Source: Chitinophagaceae bacterium
Lineage (GTDB): Bacteria; Bacteroidota; Bacteroidia; Chitinophagales; Chitinophagaceae
DNA: 64,000 nucleotides
Direction: 5' to 3'
Assembly (NCBI GenBank): GCA_017853575.1
Contig: JAFMJI010000003.1
Coordinates: forward strand, 1-64,000
Below the pieces are notes generated by a model that saw nothing but the letters and a program-made list of their open reading frames with translations, had not been told where the DNA came from and did not search any database. Shown here one piece after another: positions 48,401-56,538 of this stretch (the stretch's first letter is position 1; every line of letters starts with the position of its first letter). The translations under genes were made by a program, and so were the position numbers.

Positions 48401-48708
48401 CTATTTTAATGACATCATTTGCTTTCATCGCTGGTTTGATTCCGTTGGTAATAGCTACAGGACCAGGAGCTGTGGGTAACCATACCATTGGAGCTTCCTC
48501 ACTTGGGGGCATGTTATTTGGAACCATTTTTGGGGTACTTATCATTCCGGGACTGTACTACTTTTTTGGTAAACTTCAGGAGGGAAGACAACTCATAAAA
48601 GATGAAGATGAAACACCATTAAGTGAAAGATATGTAGAACAAAATTCTACTGCAGCACTCAGTACTCGAATTCAAAAAATTATAAACCGAATCCTAAATA
48701 AAAAATGA
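45487..48708 (+). CDS. RND efflux pump, HAE1 (AcrB-type) permease
   Basis: Product is 1073 residues, typical for HAE1 pumps. It begins FEKFIKRPVLAIALSVAIV with the first membrane helix and the usual FPQIAPP motif. Twelve membrane helices and two large periplasmic loops are expected. The proton-relay helix reads GIVVDNAIVVVEAV, so the usual Asp-Asp pair is Asp-Asn; the Lys of helix 10 is kept (GLLGKNAVLIVEFA). It exports drugs, dyes or lipophilic compounds using the proton gradient. Its stop codon overlaps the start of the channel gene (ATGA), confirming cotranscription. Confidence 0.96.
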   Translation: MFEKFIKRPVLAIALSVAIVFMGLLAIYTSPVAQFPQIAPPRVSIFIEFPGSNADVLVKSTLTILERAINGVQGMQYLLSDATSASEASIDVVFEPGTDPTLAAARVKSRVDQVMTNLPPLVQREGVIVSPLQPSMLMYLNLYSKDNSLDEKFLFNYANTYILPEVQRIKGMGLAQAIGSRSFAIRVWLNPDRMRAYNVSAEEVLKSIDEQSVMARPGRVGLSSGKRAQSQEYVFTYKGWYNTPEQYEDIIIKATADGEILKLKDIAQVEVGSEFVDIYSNKDGHPSASLVLKQSPGSNASKVIEEVKNKLKELKKDFPPGIDYEINYDVSKFVDASIEKVLHTLLEAFILVAIVVFIFLGDWRSTLIPILAVPVSLIGAFVFMKFFDLSINLITLFALVLAIGIVVDNAIVVVEAVHVKMEVNHLSPLEAVKKVVGEISGAIIAITLVMTSVFIPVAFMSGPVGVLYRQFSLTMAGAIVISGFVALTLTPVLCAILLKNTHGKPKRKSPINIFIDWFNKGFERETNRYTKLLSVIINRKVVTFGMLGLFAIGVVGINKILPAGFIPSEDQGQIYAIIQTPPGTTLERTNEISRKLQSLSKQVEGVSSVTSLAGYEILTEGRGSNAGTCLINLKDWSERKHSVKEIVKELEEKSKDLPATIEYFEPPAVPGYGTSDGFSLRLLDKGSDVDYQEFDRVNAEFLAELKKKKELTGLFAFYSAKYPQYEIFVDNQLAMQKGVSVGAAMENLNIMIGSTYEQGFIRFNNYYKVYTQAGPEFRKQPSDLLNMFIKNNRDEMVPYSAFMKINKTQGPNEISRYNLYISSLINGIPAKGFSSGDAINAIKEVASEKLPRGYDIAWEGLSYDEAKRGNEALYIFLVVIFFVYLILSAQYESFILPFVVLLSIVPGIFGSFMLLTAMGLANDVYAQVGLIMLVGLLGKNAVLIVEFAVQKHNQGMSVLEAGIEGAKARFRPILMTSFAFIAGLIPLVIATGPGAVGNHTIGASSLGGMLFGTIFGVLIIPGLYYFFGKLQEGRQLIKDEDETPLSERYVEQNSTAALSTRIQKIINRILNKK

Positions 48709-50132
48709 TAAATAAATCAAAGCATAAACTAGTTCTTTTTTCACTGATCTTTCTTTGGTCAAGTGCCTGTAAAATACCTGCCATCACAGGAAAAAAAGAA
48801 CAGACGGCAACTCCGGCATCTTATATTAGTTCATTGGATTCTACCAATTCTGCCGCAATCAAATGGAAGAGTTATTTCAAAGATCCCAATTTGATTGCAT
48901 TGATTGATACTGCATTGAAGAACAATCAGGAGTTGAATATCACCCTGCAAGAAATTGAAATGAGCAAGAATGAAGTGATGGCGAGAAAGGGGGAGTACTT
49001 ACCGTTTCTTCGTTTAGGTGCAGGTGCTGCTGCTGTGAAGGCAGGTAAATATACTTGGGATGGTATTTCAGAGGAAGATTTGAAAAATAATCCTGATAAA
49101 GGCAGAAAATATATTGGTGAATTCATGGGTGGCGGTATATTCTCATGGGAGCTTGACCTTTGGAAAAAACTTCGCAATGCCAAGAAAGCTGCCGCCATGA
49201 GGTATTTGTCTTCTATTGAAGGAAAAAATTTCATGGTCACAAATATCATTGCTGAGATTGCGGGTTCTTATTACGAATTGATCGCCCTTGATAACATGTT
49301 GGCTATTGTAAATCAAAATATAGAAATACAAAGCAATGCATTGCGGGTTGTTAAATTAGAAAAAGAAGCTGCTAAGGTTTCTCAATTGGCAGTGAATCGT
49401 TTTGAAGCACAGCTGCTTTATACCAATAATTTGCAATACGAGATCAAGCAAAATATTGTTGAAACTGAAAATAAAATAAACTTTTTAGTTGGCAGATTTC
49501 CGCAACCTATACAAAGAAATTCTGCTGCCTTCAACAATCCTGTCAGTGATCCAATTTTTACAGGAGTGCCTTCACAGTTATTGGGAAATCGTCCGGATAT
49601 TCGTCAGGCTGAGTTAGAACTAGCTGCATCCAAGTTGGATGTACAATCTGCCAAAGCCAATTTCTATCCATCCATTGGTTTAAGAGCAGGACTCGGCTTC
49701 GAAGGCTACAATCCTTTGTACTTAATTAAACCTGCTTCAATATTTTACTCATTGGGAAGTGATTTGGTAGCACCGCTGATCAATAAGAATGCGATCAAAG
49801 CAACTTATTTGAATGCAAATGCCAAGCAGATTCAATCTGTTTACAATTATGAGCGATCAATTCTCAACGCACAAATCGAAGTAGTAAATCAACTTTCTCA
49901 GATAGAGAATTACACCAAAAGCTTTGAGACAAAATCAAAAGAAGTTGAAATACTTACTCAGTCTATTGATATTTCTAATGACTTGTTCAGATTTGCAAGA
50001 GCAGATTATATTGAAGTGTTGCTTACTCAGAGAGAAGCATTGGATTCTAAGATTGATTTGATAGAGATCAAATTAAAGCAAATGGTTGGGAAAGTAAATG
50101 TATACCGTGCTTTGGGCGGAGGGTGGAATTGA
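48705..50132 (+). CDS. Outer-membrane efflux lipoprotein, NodT/TolC family
   Basis: Product is 475 residues with a lipobox (LIFLWSSACKI). Family features: KWKSYFKDPNLIALIDTALKNNQELNITLQEIEMSK at the start, SWELDLWKKLRNAKKAA, FTGVPSQLLGNRPDIRQAELELAASKLDVQSAKANFYPSIG and the coiled-coil C-terminal half (LTQREALDSKIDLIEIKLKQMVGKVNVYRALGGGW). Trimers form the outer-membrane channel of the pump encoded upstream, with which it overlaps by 4 bp. It closes the operon; a hairpin follows downstream. Confidence 0.95.
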   Translation: MINKSKHKLVLFSLIFLWSSACKIPAITGKKEQTATPASYISSLDSTNSAAIKWKSYFKDPNLIALIDTALKNNQELNITLQEIEMSKNEVMARKGEYLPFLRLGAGAAAVKAGKYTWDGISEEDLKNNPDKGRKYIGEFMGGGIFSWELDLWKKLRNAKKAAAMRYLSSIEGKNFMVTNIIAEIAGSYYELIALDNMLAIVNQNIEIQSNALRVVKLEKEAAKVSQLAVNRFEAQLLYTNNLQYEIKQNIVETENKINFLVGRFPQPIQRNSAAFNNPVSDPIFTGVPSQLLGNRPDIRQAELELAASKLDVQSAKANFYPSIGLRAGLGFEGYNPLYLIKPASIFYSLGSDLVAPLINKNAIKATYLNANAKQIQSVYNYERSILNAQIEVVNQLSQIENYTKSFETKSKEVEILTQSIDISNDLFRFARADYIEVLLTQREALDSKIDLIEIKLKQMVGKVNVYRALGGGWN

Positions 50133-50170
50133 TATTTTACCGATATTCATCAAGCAAATATTAAAATTGA

Positions 50171-50222
50171 GACAGCATCATGGGGTCAATCAATCATGAT
50201 GATTTCATGATGATGTCTTTTT
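50171..50222 (+). terminator. Possible terminator of the efflux operon
   Basis: GACAGCATCATG and CATGATGATGTC pair with one mismatch across a long loop that itself contains a smaller ATCATGATGAT hairpin; a TTTTT run follows. It is about 40 bp after the last gene of the RND operon. Confidence 0.4.
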
Positions 50223-50240
50223 AGGTCTGAACAAAATTTG

Positions 50241-51467
50241 ATGATAAGACAATCGATTTTTTATTGCTTGTATTTCATTTTTACATTTCCTTTTTTAATC
50301 AAGGCTCAACATTCTGTTGAATTATCTTCTGTGTCAGGATTAATGGTTTCTCATTCAGATGTAACAAACAATCTGAACCTTCGAAAATCATTTGGATTTC
50401 AATCAACAGTACTTTGGAAACTGCCACCCAACAATTCAACTATACCAACTCATCCAGCCTCCAATTATAGATACCTTGGTTTTTCGGTTTACGGCATGGA
50501 TATGGGAGATGGTTTTTTAAATGGGAATAAAACAATCCGAGAGCAATTGATAGGTATGGGAATTGGTGCAGGGGGGATGATGATTGCTGGTGCAAACATT
50601 CATAGTAAAAACGTATCTAGCAAAAATGATTTACGTGTTCAATGTGGATTTGGACCCATGCTCGTAACTAAATATTATAATCCAGTTACCAATCCACTCA
50701 ACCTCGCCATTAGTTCAACATTAAATTTCGGTAGTCTATTAAAAGGTCAGTTTCTTCATCAATTGAGTAAATCTTCAACCCTTACAGCAGGGTTAGAATT
50801 ATTTCATGTTTCTAATTCAAATCTACAGAAGCCAAACAATGGGCTCAATTATTTTCAGGCAAGTATTGGTTGGATGCAAAAATTGCATGAAACTGCAAGT
50901 CATCAATCTACTGTAAAAGATAAGCCGTATAAAGATCGCTGTTATTACATAGGTAAACCATCTGAACAACTTGCTTCAACATTTCAGGTTTCTTTTCGAA
51001 TGGCTTATCGAAAATACCGAAGTGATTATCCTGTTTATTATCCTGTTTGGATTTTGGAAGGTGATTATGGATTTACAAATAAAAAAATAAATGTTGCAGG
51101 TAGTGTAAACGATCAACGACCACTTCCAAAAGGTGAATGGAGGATAGGATTTGATCTTTTTCATGAAAATGCGGCAACTGCAAAATCTGTAAATGGAACT
51201 TTATTAAGCATTGATCCAAGATGGGAATTGGGGTTGTATGGTAGAAGGGTTTTCAGGGTTGGATTTGTCGATATTTTCATTGATTTAGGAACCTATCTGA
51301 TTCCTCCTAAAGCAGAACGAGTAAAACTTCTTCAAAAAAGCAAGTGGTTATACAATTCATTTGGTACTCAGTACAGAATCAGTAAAAATGTTTTTTTAAT
51401 TTATCGAATGAAAGCGCATTATCATGTGGCAGATTATCTGGAAATGGGGTTGGTTGGTCGTTTATAA
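50241..51467 (+). CDS. Acyloxyacyl hydrolase / PagL-like outer-membrane protein
   Basis: Product is 408 residues from ATG at 50241, with a signal peptide (IFTFPFLIKAQH). The motif LELFHVSNSNLQKPNNGLN matches the PagL-type active site (His, Ser and downstream Asn). Barrel strands with aromatic residues occur throughout. PagL removes the 3-O acyl chain of lipid A at the outer membrane. At 408 residues it is about twice the PagL length, with a second barrel-like half (YKDRCYYIGKPSEQLASTFQV...) after residue 220, which may be a second domain or a fused barrel. Not in an operon. Confidence 0.7.
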   Translation: MIRQSIFYCLYFIFTFPFLIKAQHSVELSSVSGLMVSHSDVTNNLNLRKSFGFQSTVLWKLPPNNSTIPTHPASNYRYLGFSVYGMDMGDGFLNGNKTIREQLIGMGIGAGGMMIAGANIHSKNVSSKNDLRVQCGFGPMLVTKYYNPVTNPLNLAISSTLNFGSLLKGQFLHQLSKSSTLTAGLELFHVSNSNLQKPNNGLNYFQASIGWMQKLHETASHQSTVKDKPYKDRCYYIGKPSEQLASTFQVSFRMAYRKYRSDYPVYYPVWILEGDYGFTNKKINVAGSVNDQRPLPKGEWRIGFDLFHENAATAKSVNGTLLSIDPRWELGLYGRRVFRVGFVDIFIDLGTYLIPPKAERVKLLQKSKWLYNSFGTQYRISKNVFLIYRMKAHYHVADYLEMGLVGRL

Positions 51468-51511
51468 AACTGTTTATTTTCAAATCATATATTCTGGCCA
51501 GTTGAATTCGA

Positions 51512-51519
51512 TAACTTTG
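51512..51519 (+). promoter_or_regulatory. Probable -7 promoter box of the serine ammonia-lyase gene
   Basis: TAACTTTG fits the TAnnTTTG consensus and is 18 nt before the ATG at 51538. No clear -33 TTG at the proper distance, so this is a partial match. Confidence 0.5.
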
Positions 51520-51537
51520 TCTTTGATTTAATATTTG

Positions 51538-52968
51538 ATGATGCATAGCGAAGCAATTTCGGTATTCGACATGTTCAAAATTTGTGTTGGACCGTCCAGT
51601 TCACATACCCTTGGTCCATGGCGAGCTGCAGAGAAACTCATATATTTTCTAAAGCAACAGCATATTTTAAAAAATGTAAGTTCTATTAAAGTATTGCTCT
51701 ATGGTTCATTGGCAAAAACCGGTAAAGGGCATGGAACTGATTTGGCCATTGTATTGGGTTTGTCTGGTAAAAATCCTGAACTGATTCCTGTTGAAGAAAT
51801 TCATCCAACCTTTCAAAAAATTCTTCATGATCATATATTGTTTTTGGGTGAAGAAGTAGAAATATTATTTAATCCATCAACGGACATTGTTTTTCTGACC
51901 AACGAGATACTTCCCTTTCATCCAAACGGGATGAATTTTCAAGTTGAGTTAAAAGATGGAAATCATTTCAGTCAGACCTATTATTCTATAGGAGGTGGGT
52001 TTGTAACCCTGGAGGGTGAAGACGCGACAGATAGCAAAATTGCTCCAGTTCCATTTCCTGTTGAAAATGCAGCAGAACTTCTGCATTGGTGTAATTCAAC
52101 AAACCATAAAGTGCATGAAATTGTATATGCGAATGAAATGTGTTGGAAAGATAAAGATGCGATCAACGAAGGTGTTTTGAATATTTGGAATACCATGCGA
52201 GATTGTATATATCGAGGATGTCATGCAACTGGAGAGTTGCCTGGTGGCTTGAAAGTAAAAAGACGTGCGAGTGATATCAATAAAAGTTTATTGGAACAAA
52301 AAGAGCAAAGCAATATTCAAGAGTGGATGCATTCAATTCAATCAGGCGGGAATGATTTCAGATACATCCTTGATTGGGTGAGTTGTTTTGCATTGGCAGT
52401 GAATGAAGAGAATGCATCTTTTGGAAGGGTTGTAACTGCCCCAACCAATGGAGCTGCAGGAGTGATCCCTGCTGTGTTGATGTATTATGTTATTTTTTGT
52501 GATGGGGATGTTGAAGAAAAAATTATTCATTTCTTGCTTACTGCATCTGAAATTGGAAGCATCTTCAAAAAAGGTGCAACCATTTCTGCTGCGATGGGAG
52601 GATGTCAGGCAGAAATTGGTGTTTCATCTGCAATGGCTGCAGCAGCACTTACCGAAGGATTGGGAGGAACTCCTCAGCAGGTAATGATGGCTGCTGAAAT
52701 TGCCATGGAACATCATTTGGGATTGACATGTGATCCAATTGGAGGCTTGGTTCAAATTCCTTGTATTGAGAGAAATACCATGGGAGCCATCAAAGCAATT
52801 ACCGCTGCGCAATTGTCATTACAAAGCAAACCAGATTTGGCCATTGTAAGTTTGGATAAAGTGATTGCTACCATGTGGCATACTGCGCTCGATATGAATC
52901 ATAAATACAAGGAAACAGCAGACGGTGGGTTGGCTACACAGATTTCGATTGGTTTGCCTGAATGCTGA
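51538..52968 (+). CDS. sdaA: L-serine ammonia-lyase (iron-sulfur, single-chain)
   Basis: Product is 476 residues from ATG at 51538 (the next codon is also ATG). The N-terminal beta-domain starts [27 protein letters not shown], and the catalytic alpha-domain contains [33 protein letters not shown] and [20 protein letters not shown]. The three Cys in GGCQ, TCDP and PCIE are the [4Fe-4S] ligands. It converts L-serine to pyruvate and ammonia in the cytosol. The two-domain single-chain layout (type II) is normal. Monocistronic with its own promoter-like box. Confidence 0.96.
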   Translation: MMHSEAISVFDMFKICVGPSSSHTLGPWRAAEKLIYFLKQQHILKNVSSIKVLLYGSLAKTGKGHGTDLAIVLGLSGKNPELIPVEEIHPTFQKILHDHILFLGEEVEILFNPSTDIVFLTNEILPFHPNGMNFQVELKDGNHFSQTYYSIGGGFVTLEGEDATDSKIAPVPFPVENAAELLHWCNSTNHKVHEIVYANEMCWKDKDAINEGVLNIWNTMRDCIYRGCHATGELPGGLKVKRRASDINKSLLEQKEQSNIQEWMHSIQSGGNDFRYILDWVSCFALAVNEENASFGRVVTAPTNGAAGVIPAVLMYYVIFCDGDVEEKIIHFLLTASEIGSIFKKGATISAAMGGCQAEIGVSSAMAAAALTEGLGGTPQQVMMAAEIAMEHHLGLTCDPIGGLVQIPCIERNTMGAIKAITAAQLSLQSKPDLAIVSLDKVIATMWHTALDMNHKYKETADGGLATQISIGLPEC

Positions 52969-53009
52969 TATGTGATTACATATAATCGATTGAAAATAAA
53001 TGTTAGTTT

Positions 53010-53207
53010 ATGGAAATATCTAAGAGAAAAAGATATGCATTTGCGTTGTTGGGTAATATATTATTCAGCTTCGGGTTATGTGTATTTGGAGAATCTGTCA
53101 TTGCAAAATTGAACTCCGAGAATTGGTTCTATATAGGCACAGCGTCTCTTATTTTGATCAATGCAGGTTTAGGCTTGATGATCAAACATAAGTGGGGAGA
53201 ATTTTAA
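53010..53207 (+). CDS. Small two-helix membrane protein
   Basis: Product is 65 residues: basic start (MEISKRKRY), two hydrophobic helices (AFALLGNILFSFGLCVFGESVI and FYIGTASLILINAGLGLMI), then KHKWGEF. The positive-inside pattern and Gly content fit a real membrane protein. It lies 42 bp after the serine ammonia-lyase gene on the same strand and is followed at once by a terminator-like hairpin, so it may close that transcript. No named family is recognised. Confidence 0.6.
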   Translation: MEISKRKRYAFALLGNILFSFGLCVFGESVIAKLNSENWFYIGTASLILINAGLGLMIKHKWGEF

Positions 53208-53212
53208 TAAAA

Positions 53213-53257
53213 ATCCCTTTCAGTTAATCTGAAAGGGATGGTGCCCAGGACTGGATT
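53213..53257 (-). repeat. Duplicated 3-prime end of tRNA-Leu with its own terminator hairpin
   Basis: GTGCCCAGGACTGGATT at 53241-53257 is identical to the 3-prime end of the tRNA-Leu gene at 53409-53425. Directly 3-prime of it on the minus strand lies a perfect hairpin, ATCCCTTTCAG / CTGAAAGGGAT at 53213-53239, followed by a T-rich run, mirroring the terminator after the complete tRNA. The two units are 168 bp apart in direct orientation, the form expected of an attachment-site scar. Between them lie short GC-richer palindromes but no gene. Confidence 0.75.
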
Positions 53258-53377
53258 GTCTTCGCTTCGCTCAGACTTCATTTTGGTGGGGCATCAATGC
53301 CCTTTTCCGCCTTCGGCGCCATCGGTCATTTTCATTTGTTCACTTAGGCAAGTAAACTTGCCACGTTCACAAACAAA

Positions 53378-53408
53378 AATGCCCTCTCAGCTTTGCTGAA
53401 AGGGCATT
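53378..53408 (-). terminator. Terminator of tRNA-Leu
   Basis: AATGCCCTCTCAGC and GCTGAAAGGGCATT form a 14-bp stem with one mismatch and a 3-nt loop, immediately 3-prime of the tRNA and followed on the minus strand by TTTTGTTTG. Confidence 0.8.
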
Positions 53409-53409
53409 G

Positions 53410-53493
53410 TGCCCAGGACTGGATTCGAACCAGCACATGGTTTCCCACGCTGCGACCTGAACACAGTGCGTCTACCAATTTCGCCACCTGGGC
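53410..53493 (-). tRNA. tRNA-Leu(CAG)
   Basis: 84 nt on the minus strand. Acceptor arms GCCCAGG / CCTGGGC pair over 7 bp; D-arm GTGGCGAAATTGGTAGACGC; anticodon stem CTGTG / CGCAG with loop TTCAGGT, giving anticodon CAG; a variable arm of class II size (CGTGGGAAACCATG); T-arm CTGGTTCGAATCCAG. Discriminator A; CCA is not encoded, as usual in this phylum. Its 3-prime 17 bp are repeated 168 bp downstream, pointing to past integration at this gene. Confidence 0.97.
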
Positions 53494-53499
53494 AGATGA

Positions 53500-53507
53500 C
53501 AAAGTTA
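53500..53507 (-). promoter_or_regulatory. -7 promoter box of tRNA-Leu
   Basis: Read on the minus strand, TAACTTTG matches TAnnTTTG exactly and is 6 nt before the mature tRNA 5-prime end. The position is right for a Bacteroidota promoter. Confidence 0.6.
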
Positions 53508-53608
53508 CTTAACTAATTGTAATTGAATAAAACGGAAAGCATCTACCCTCTCTCGATGTTCATAGGTGCAACAGCTGGAAATCAATTAAATACAATGGAG
53601 GGGAAGTG

Positions 53609-53866
53609 TCAATTGATATCTGAAATGGAATTATTTTGTGGTACATGTATACCATCAAAAAAATCTGTTGGAGAGCAATTCAATGAATTCGATATCTTAT
53701 ATAATGTAAACGCAGTTGGATTCCTCTTGCCTAATTCTATTCTACTGATTTGTGAATAGGCCATCCCACTTTCAAGCGATAGCTTTTCTACAGAGAGATT
53801 CCTATCCATTCTGATTTTTCGGATATTATTCCCCAGTTTTTTTATGAACTCATCTCTGCCATTCAT
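53609..53866 (-). CDS. Helix-turn-helix (XRE) transcriptional regulator
   Basis: Product is 85 residues. FIKKLGNNIRKIRMDRNLSVEKLSLESGMAYSQISRIELGKRNPTAFTLYKISNSLNCSPTDFF covers a complete Cro/CI-type HTH_3 domain, with the recognition helix in YSQISRIELG. No effector domain is attached, so it is a minimal DNA-binding regulator of the type found near integration sites and in small conjugative or phage-derived elements. It sits just beyond the tRNA-Leu scar, which fits with it being a leftover of an integrated element. Target genes unknown. Confidence 0.88.
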   Translation of the reverse strand: MNGRDEFIKKLGNNIRKIRMDRNLSVEKLSLESGMAYSQISRIELGKRNPTAFTLYKISNSLNCSPTDFFDGIHVPQNNSISDIN

Positions 53867-53880
53867 TCTAAGGCCAAAAT

Positions 53881-53923
53881 TATAAGGCCTCTAAGCTCTC
53901 AGCAAGAGCTTAAAGGCCTTATA
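53881..53923. terminator. Bidirectional terminator hairpin
   Basis: ATAAGGCCTCTAAGCTCT and AGAGCTTAAAGGCCTTAT form a long stem with one small mismatch and a short loop, between the HTH gene and a secreted-protein gene. Suited to ending the upstream minus-strand transcript of 53995-54390. Confidence 0.75.
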
Positions 53924-53994
53924 CAATAGAGAAAAAAACAGTTTTAAGCTGGGGTTTTTCTACAAAATTTCACATTGAAATTTGTAAAGAGTCA

Positions 53995-54390
53995 TTACTG
54001 TCTGGGTTGGCCACCTCCTCGGTTTTGCATCTGTTTGCGCAACTCTTCAAAGAAGTCACTCACAGATTTAATTTTCTCATCTGTAAGCGGGATTTCCTTG
54101 AAAGATTTATCTCTTGCATCAGTAGCTTCTTTTATTTTTTTGGATTTGTCTTCTTCTGACATTGATTGGTCCATTCTGATTGGACGAGTTTTCATTTGAA
54201 AATCGAAATAAATATCCATTACTTTTTCAGCTTCCTGATCTGAAATGGATGTTTTTTCAATCAACATTGGTTTTACTCTTTCTTTCATTCTTGCCTTCAT
54301 TGCTTCTGGATCACCACCCCCAGGAGGTTGGGCCAAAACTGAAACAAACATGGCAAATAAGGCAATCATGGTTAAAAAATACTTTTTCAT
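53995..54390 (-). CDS. Secreted helical protein, Spy/DUF4890-like
   Basis: Product is 131 residues with a signal peptide (MIALFAMFVSVLAQ). The mature part is charged and helical: PEAMKARMKERVKPMLIE, EEDKSKKIKEATDARDKSF and ISDQEAEKVMDIYFDFQ, then a Gly-Gln-Arg tail. This resembles periplasmic Spy/CpxP-like helical chaperones and DUF4890-type proteins, without a clear LTxxQ motif. Likely periplasmic. It has a terminator downstream and is divergent from the MEVHH copy. Confidence 0.65.
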   Translation of the reverse strand: MKKYFLTMIALFAMFVSVLAQPPGGGDPEAMKARMKERVKPMLIEKTSISDQEAEKVMDIYFDFQMKTRPIRMDQSMSEEDKSKKIKEATDARDKSFKEIPLTDEKIKSVSDFFEELRKQMQNRGGGQPRQ

Positions 54391-54501
54391 ATAGCTGGTT
54401 TTATAGCATATTGGATGATTATTTTAGATATTCCCTTCTTTAAATTCTTCTAAAATCTAGATTTCCAATAATTCATTACATTTAATCAAACGATTGTCTA
54501 C

Positions 54502-55257
54502 ATGGAAGTTCATCATCCCCATCATATCGGTCACAAGAAAAAATGGAATGAATACATCATTGAATTCATCATGCTTTTTGTTGCTGTTTCTCTAGGTTTT
54601 TTTGCCGAAAACCTTCGTGAACAGCAAGTTGAAAAACACAGGGAAATTTCATATTTGCAAAATGTTCATGAGGATTTACAGCTTGATATCAAATCTATAG
54701 ATACTGTTATTAAGTCTAATGATGCCAGGCTCATTACATTAGATAGCTTGTTTGCAAAACTCAATGATGAAACTGTTACGAATGAAGACATATATTATTA
54801 TGTTAGAAATTTAGCATTGCGCTCTACTTTTGAGAGTTCACATATTGGATTTGATCAAATTAAATCATCTGGTGGTTTACGAATGGTCAAAAACAAGGAG
54901 ATCACTTCTGGTATTCAACAATATGAAAAAACATTATCCGCAATTGAAAAATTAGAGGAGTTACGTGATAGAACGTTGGAGCAAGGTCGATTTAAGATGT
55001 CGAAAGTTTTTAACGCCAAAGTACTTTATGAGATGTCCGTACATCAGGCAGCAGGAGGTATTATTCGATTTCCCAGACCATCACATGCTGATGATATCAT
55101 TAAAAAAGATAAAGATGCGTTGAATGAGTTATTGAATTTAGTTGCTACCGGGTTAAATACAAATCGGTATTTAACATCTCAGTTGAAAATACTGCTGAAG
55201 CATGGAAAGCAATTAGATCAAGCTATCATGCAGGAGTACGGGGGAAATATGCATTGA
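54502..55257 (+). CDS. Membrane-anchored His-rich-start protein (MEVHH family), copy 3
   Basis: Product is 251 residues. Starts MEVHHPHHIGHKKKWNEYI with the membrane segment IEFIMLFVAVSLGFFAEN, then LREQQVEKHREISYLQNVHEDL. The core motif reads SSHIGFDQIKSSGGLRMVKN plus KEITSGIQQY. The remainder is helical and ends with MQEYGGNMH. Compared with the broken copy at 42.5 kb this one is fully open. It is convergent with the downstream membrane-protein gene and has no obvious operon partner. Confidence 0.75.
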   Translation: MEVHHPHHIGHKKKWNEYIIEFIMLFVAVSLGFFAENLREQQVEKHREISYLQNVHEDLQLDIKSIDTVIKSNDARLITLDSLFAKLNDETVTNEDIYYYVRNLALRSTFESSHIGFDQIKSSGGLRMVKNKEITSGIQQYEKTLSAIEKLEELRDRTLEQGRFKMSKVFNAKVLYEMSVHQAAGGIIRFPRPSHADDIIKKDKDALNELLNLVATGLNTNRYLTSQLKILLKHGKQLDQAIMQEYGGNMH

Positions 55258-55268
55258 TCTCTACTACT

Positions 55269-56525
55269 TTATTTCATATGAAATAAAAAAGGAAGAATAA
55301 ACGCAACTACTGCTGCCCATGCGCTGTATACAGGTAGAAAAAAGGCAATTGTTTTTTCTACACTTGTTATTTCCAGATTGAATTTTAATACACGAAATAT
55401 TTGATAGCTAACCCCTACGAGATTTAACAGGATCAATACATTGCTGCCGAGCACTGCAATTCTATTCGGACTCACACCAAATGCTGAAAGGCGATACATA
55501 ATTGCAGATATTGCAATACCATCATCAATGATGGTAAGCAACGATAAGGCAAGAAGCAGCATCAAATGCCATTTGCTTGTCATTCCCTTTGAAACTTCTG
55601 TCACTGAGAAAAGAATAATTGCCATTACTCCAATCAACATTGCATTAAAGAGCAGTAGATACTCTCGATCATTATAAGGATCTTTTCCAGTTGAGATCAC
55701 TGCTATTAAAAATACTGTCAACATAATAAACACCAGCGGTGAAAATATTTTTGCAATGATGGGGGATACTTTACCTACCAATTGTGGATTTTGGCGTACC
55801 AAAATGGTTGAAACAATCGGAATTGCTGGTAGAGCCCATCTCACAAAATAGTTAGCAAAAAATTGCTGAATGTTAATCCCAATCAATAAAAAAAGATTCA
55901 TGGTAATTGCTGTGAACAAAGCACCAGAGAGTGAAATCACAGCAGACATGACCAATAGGTCGCCATTAAAACGAAGAAATCCAATCCGCTTTGCTGGATT
56001 GTTATATTGATTTCCAGTAAATATAAATCCTACCATCGACCATAAAAAAATGGGCAAATGAATGCAGCTTAACAGTATAGTTTGACTGTTATCGTCTTTC
56101 GGCAGTAAGTTTATATATATACATGCAAGCAAAAATATTCCGACAGAAATAGCTATCTTTTTTAAACTTGCTTTTTCTTTCCATGCAAAAAATAAAAGAA
56201 TTATTTCAAAAAAAATAAAACCAATGTTTCTAGACATAAACAAGTCTTGCTTCCACCCCATCAGATCCGGGAGTTTTGCTATCCATCCGGAAATAAATAT
56301 TGTAATGGCTGCGAATATTAAGTCTTGCTTTGAAAAAAGAAAGTTATCATCTTGTTTATAGTTCAACCTCTCATTCCAGCCTTGTGCAAGGGGATATTGT
56401 GAAATTTCATTATAGACGGTATTGAATGCATTCGAAAATGCTGATCCATTTTTTCTGTAGAGCAGCTCCAGTTCTTGGGCATTCTGAATGTTGGCAACTA
56501 TTTTTTCTTGTAGTGTATTGCTCAT
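55269..56525 (-). CDS. Multi-pass membrane protein (DUF4153-like)
   Basis: Product is 418 residues with about 11-12 membrane segments after a soluble N-terminal part of about 75 residues (LQEKIVANIQNAQELELLYRKNG). Segments include FIFFEIILLFFAWKE, LMVLLALSLLTI-type helices, and GVSPNRIAVLGSNVLILLNLVGV, which resembles DUF4153 and CreD-like envelope proteins. The function is unknown. It is the last gene of a three-gene minus-strand operon with a winged-helix regulator and another membrane protein (13 bp spacing), a common module in Bacteroidota. Confidence 0.7.
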   Translation of the reverse strand: MSNTLQEKIVANIQNAQELELLYRKNGSAFSNAFNTVYNEISQYPLAQGWNERLNYKQDDNFLFSKQDLIFAAITIFISGWIAKLPDLMGWKQDLFMSRNIGFIFFEIILLFFAWKEKASLKKIAISVGIFLLACIYINLLPKDDNSQTILLSCIHLPIFLWSMVGFIFTGNQYNNPAKRIGFLRFNGDLLVMSAVISLSGALFTAITMNLFLLIGINIQQFFANYFVRWALPAIPIVSTILVRQNPQLVGKVSPIIAKIFSPLVFIMLTVFLIAVISTGKDPYNDREYLLLFNAMLIGVMAIILFSVTEVSKGMTSKWHLMLLLALSLLTIIDDGIAISAIMYRLSAFGVSPNRIAVLGSNVLILLNLVGVSYQIFRVLKFNLEITSVEKTIAFFLPVYSAWAAVVAFILPFLFHMK

Positions 56526-56538
56526 AAAGAGTTGATAT

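Noticed and set aside
53258-53377. Palindromic, GC-richer DNA between the duplicated tRNA ends as a CRISPR or ncRNA
   Set aside because: Several unrelated short inverted repeats but no regular spacing or repeated units; better explained as the remains of an integrated element.
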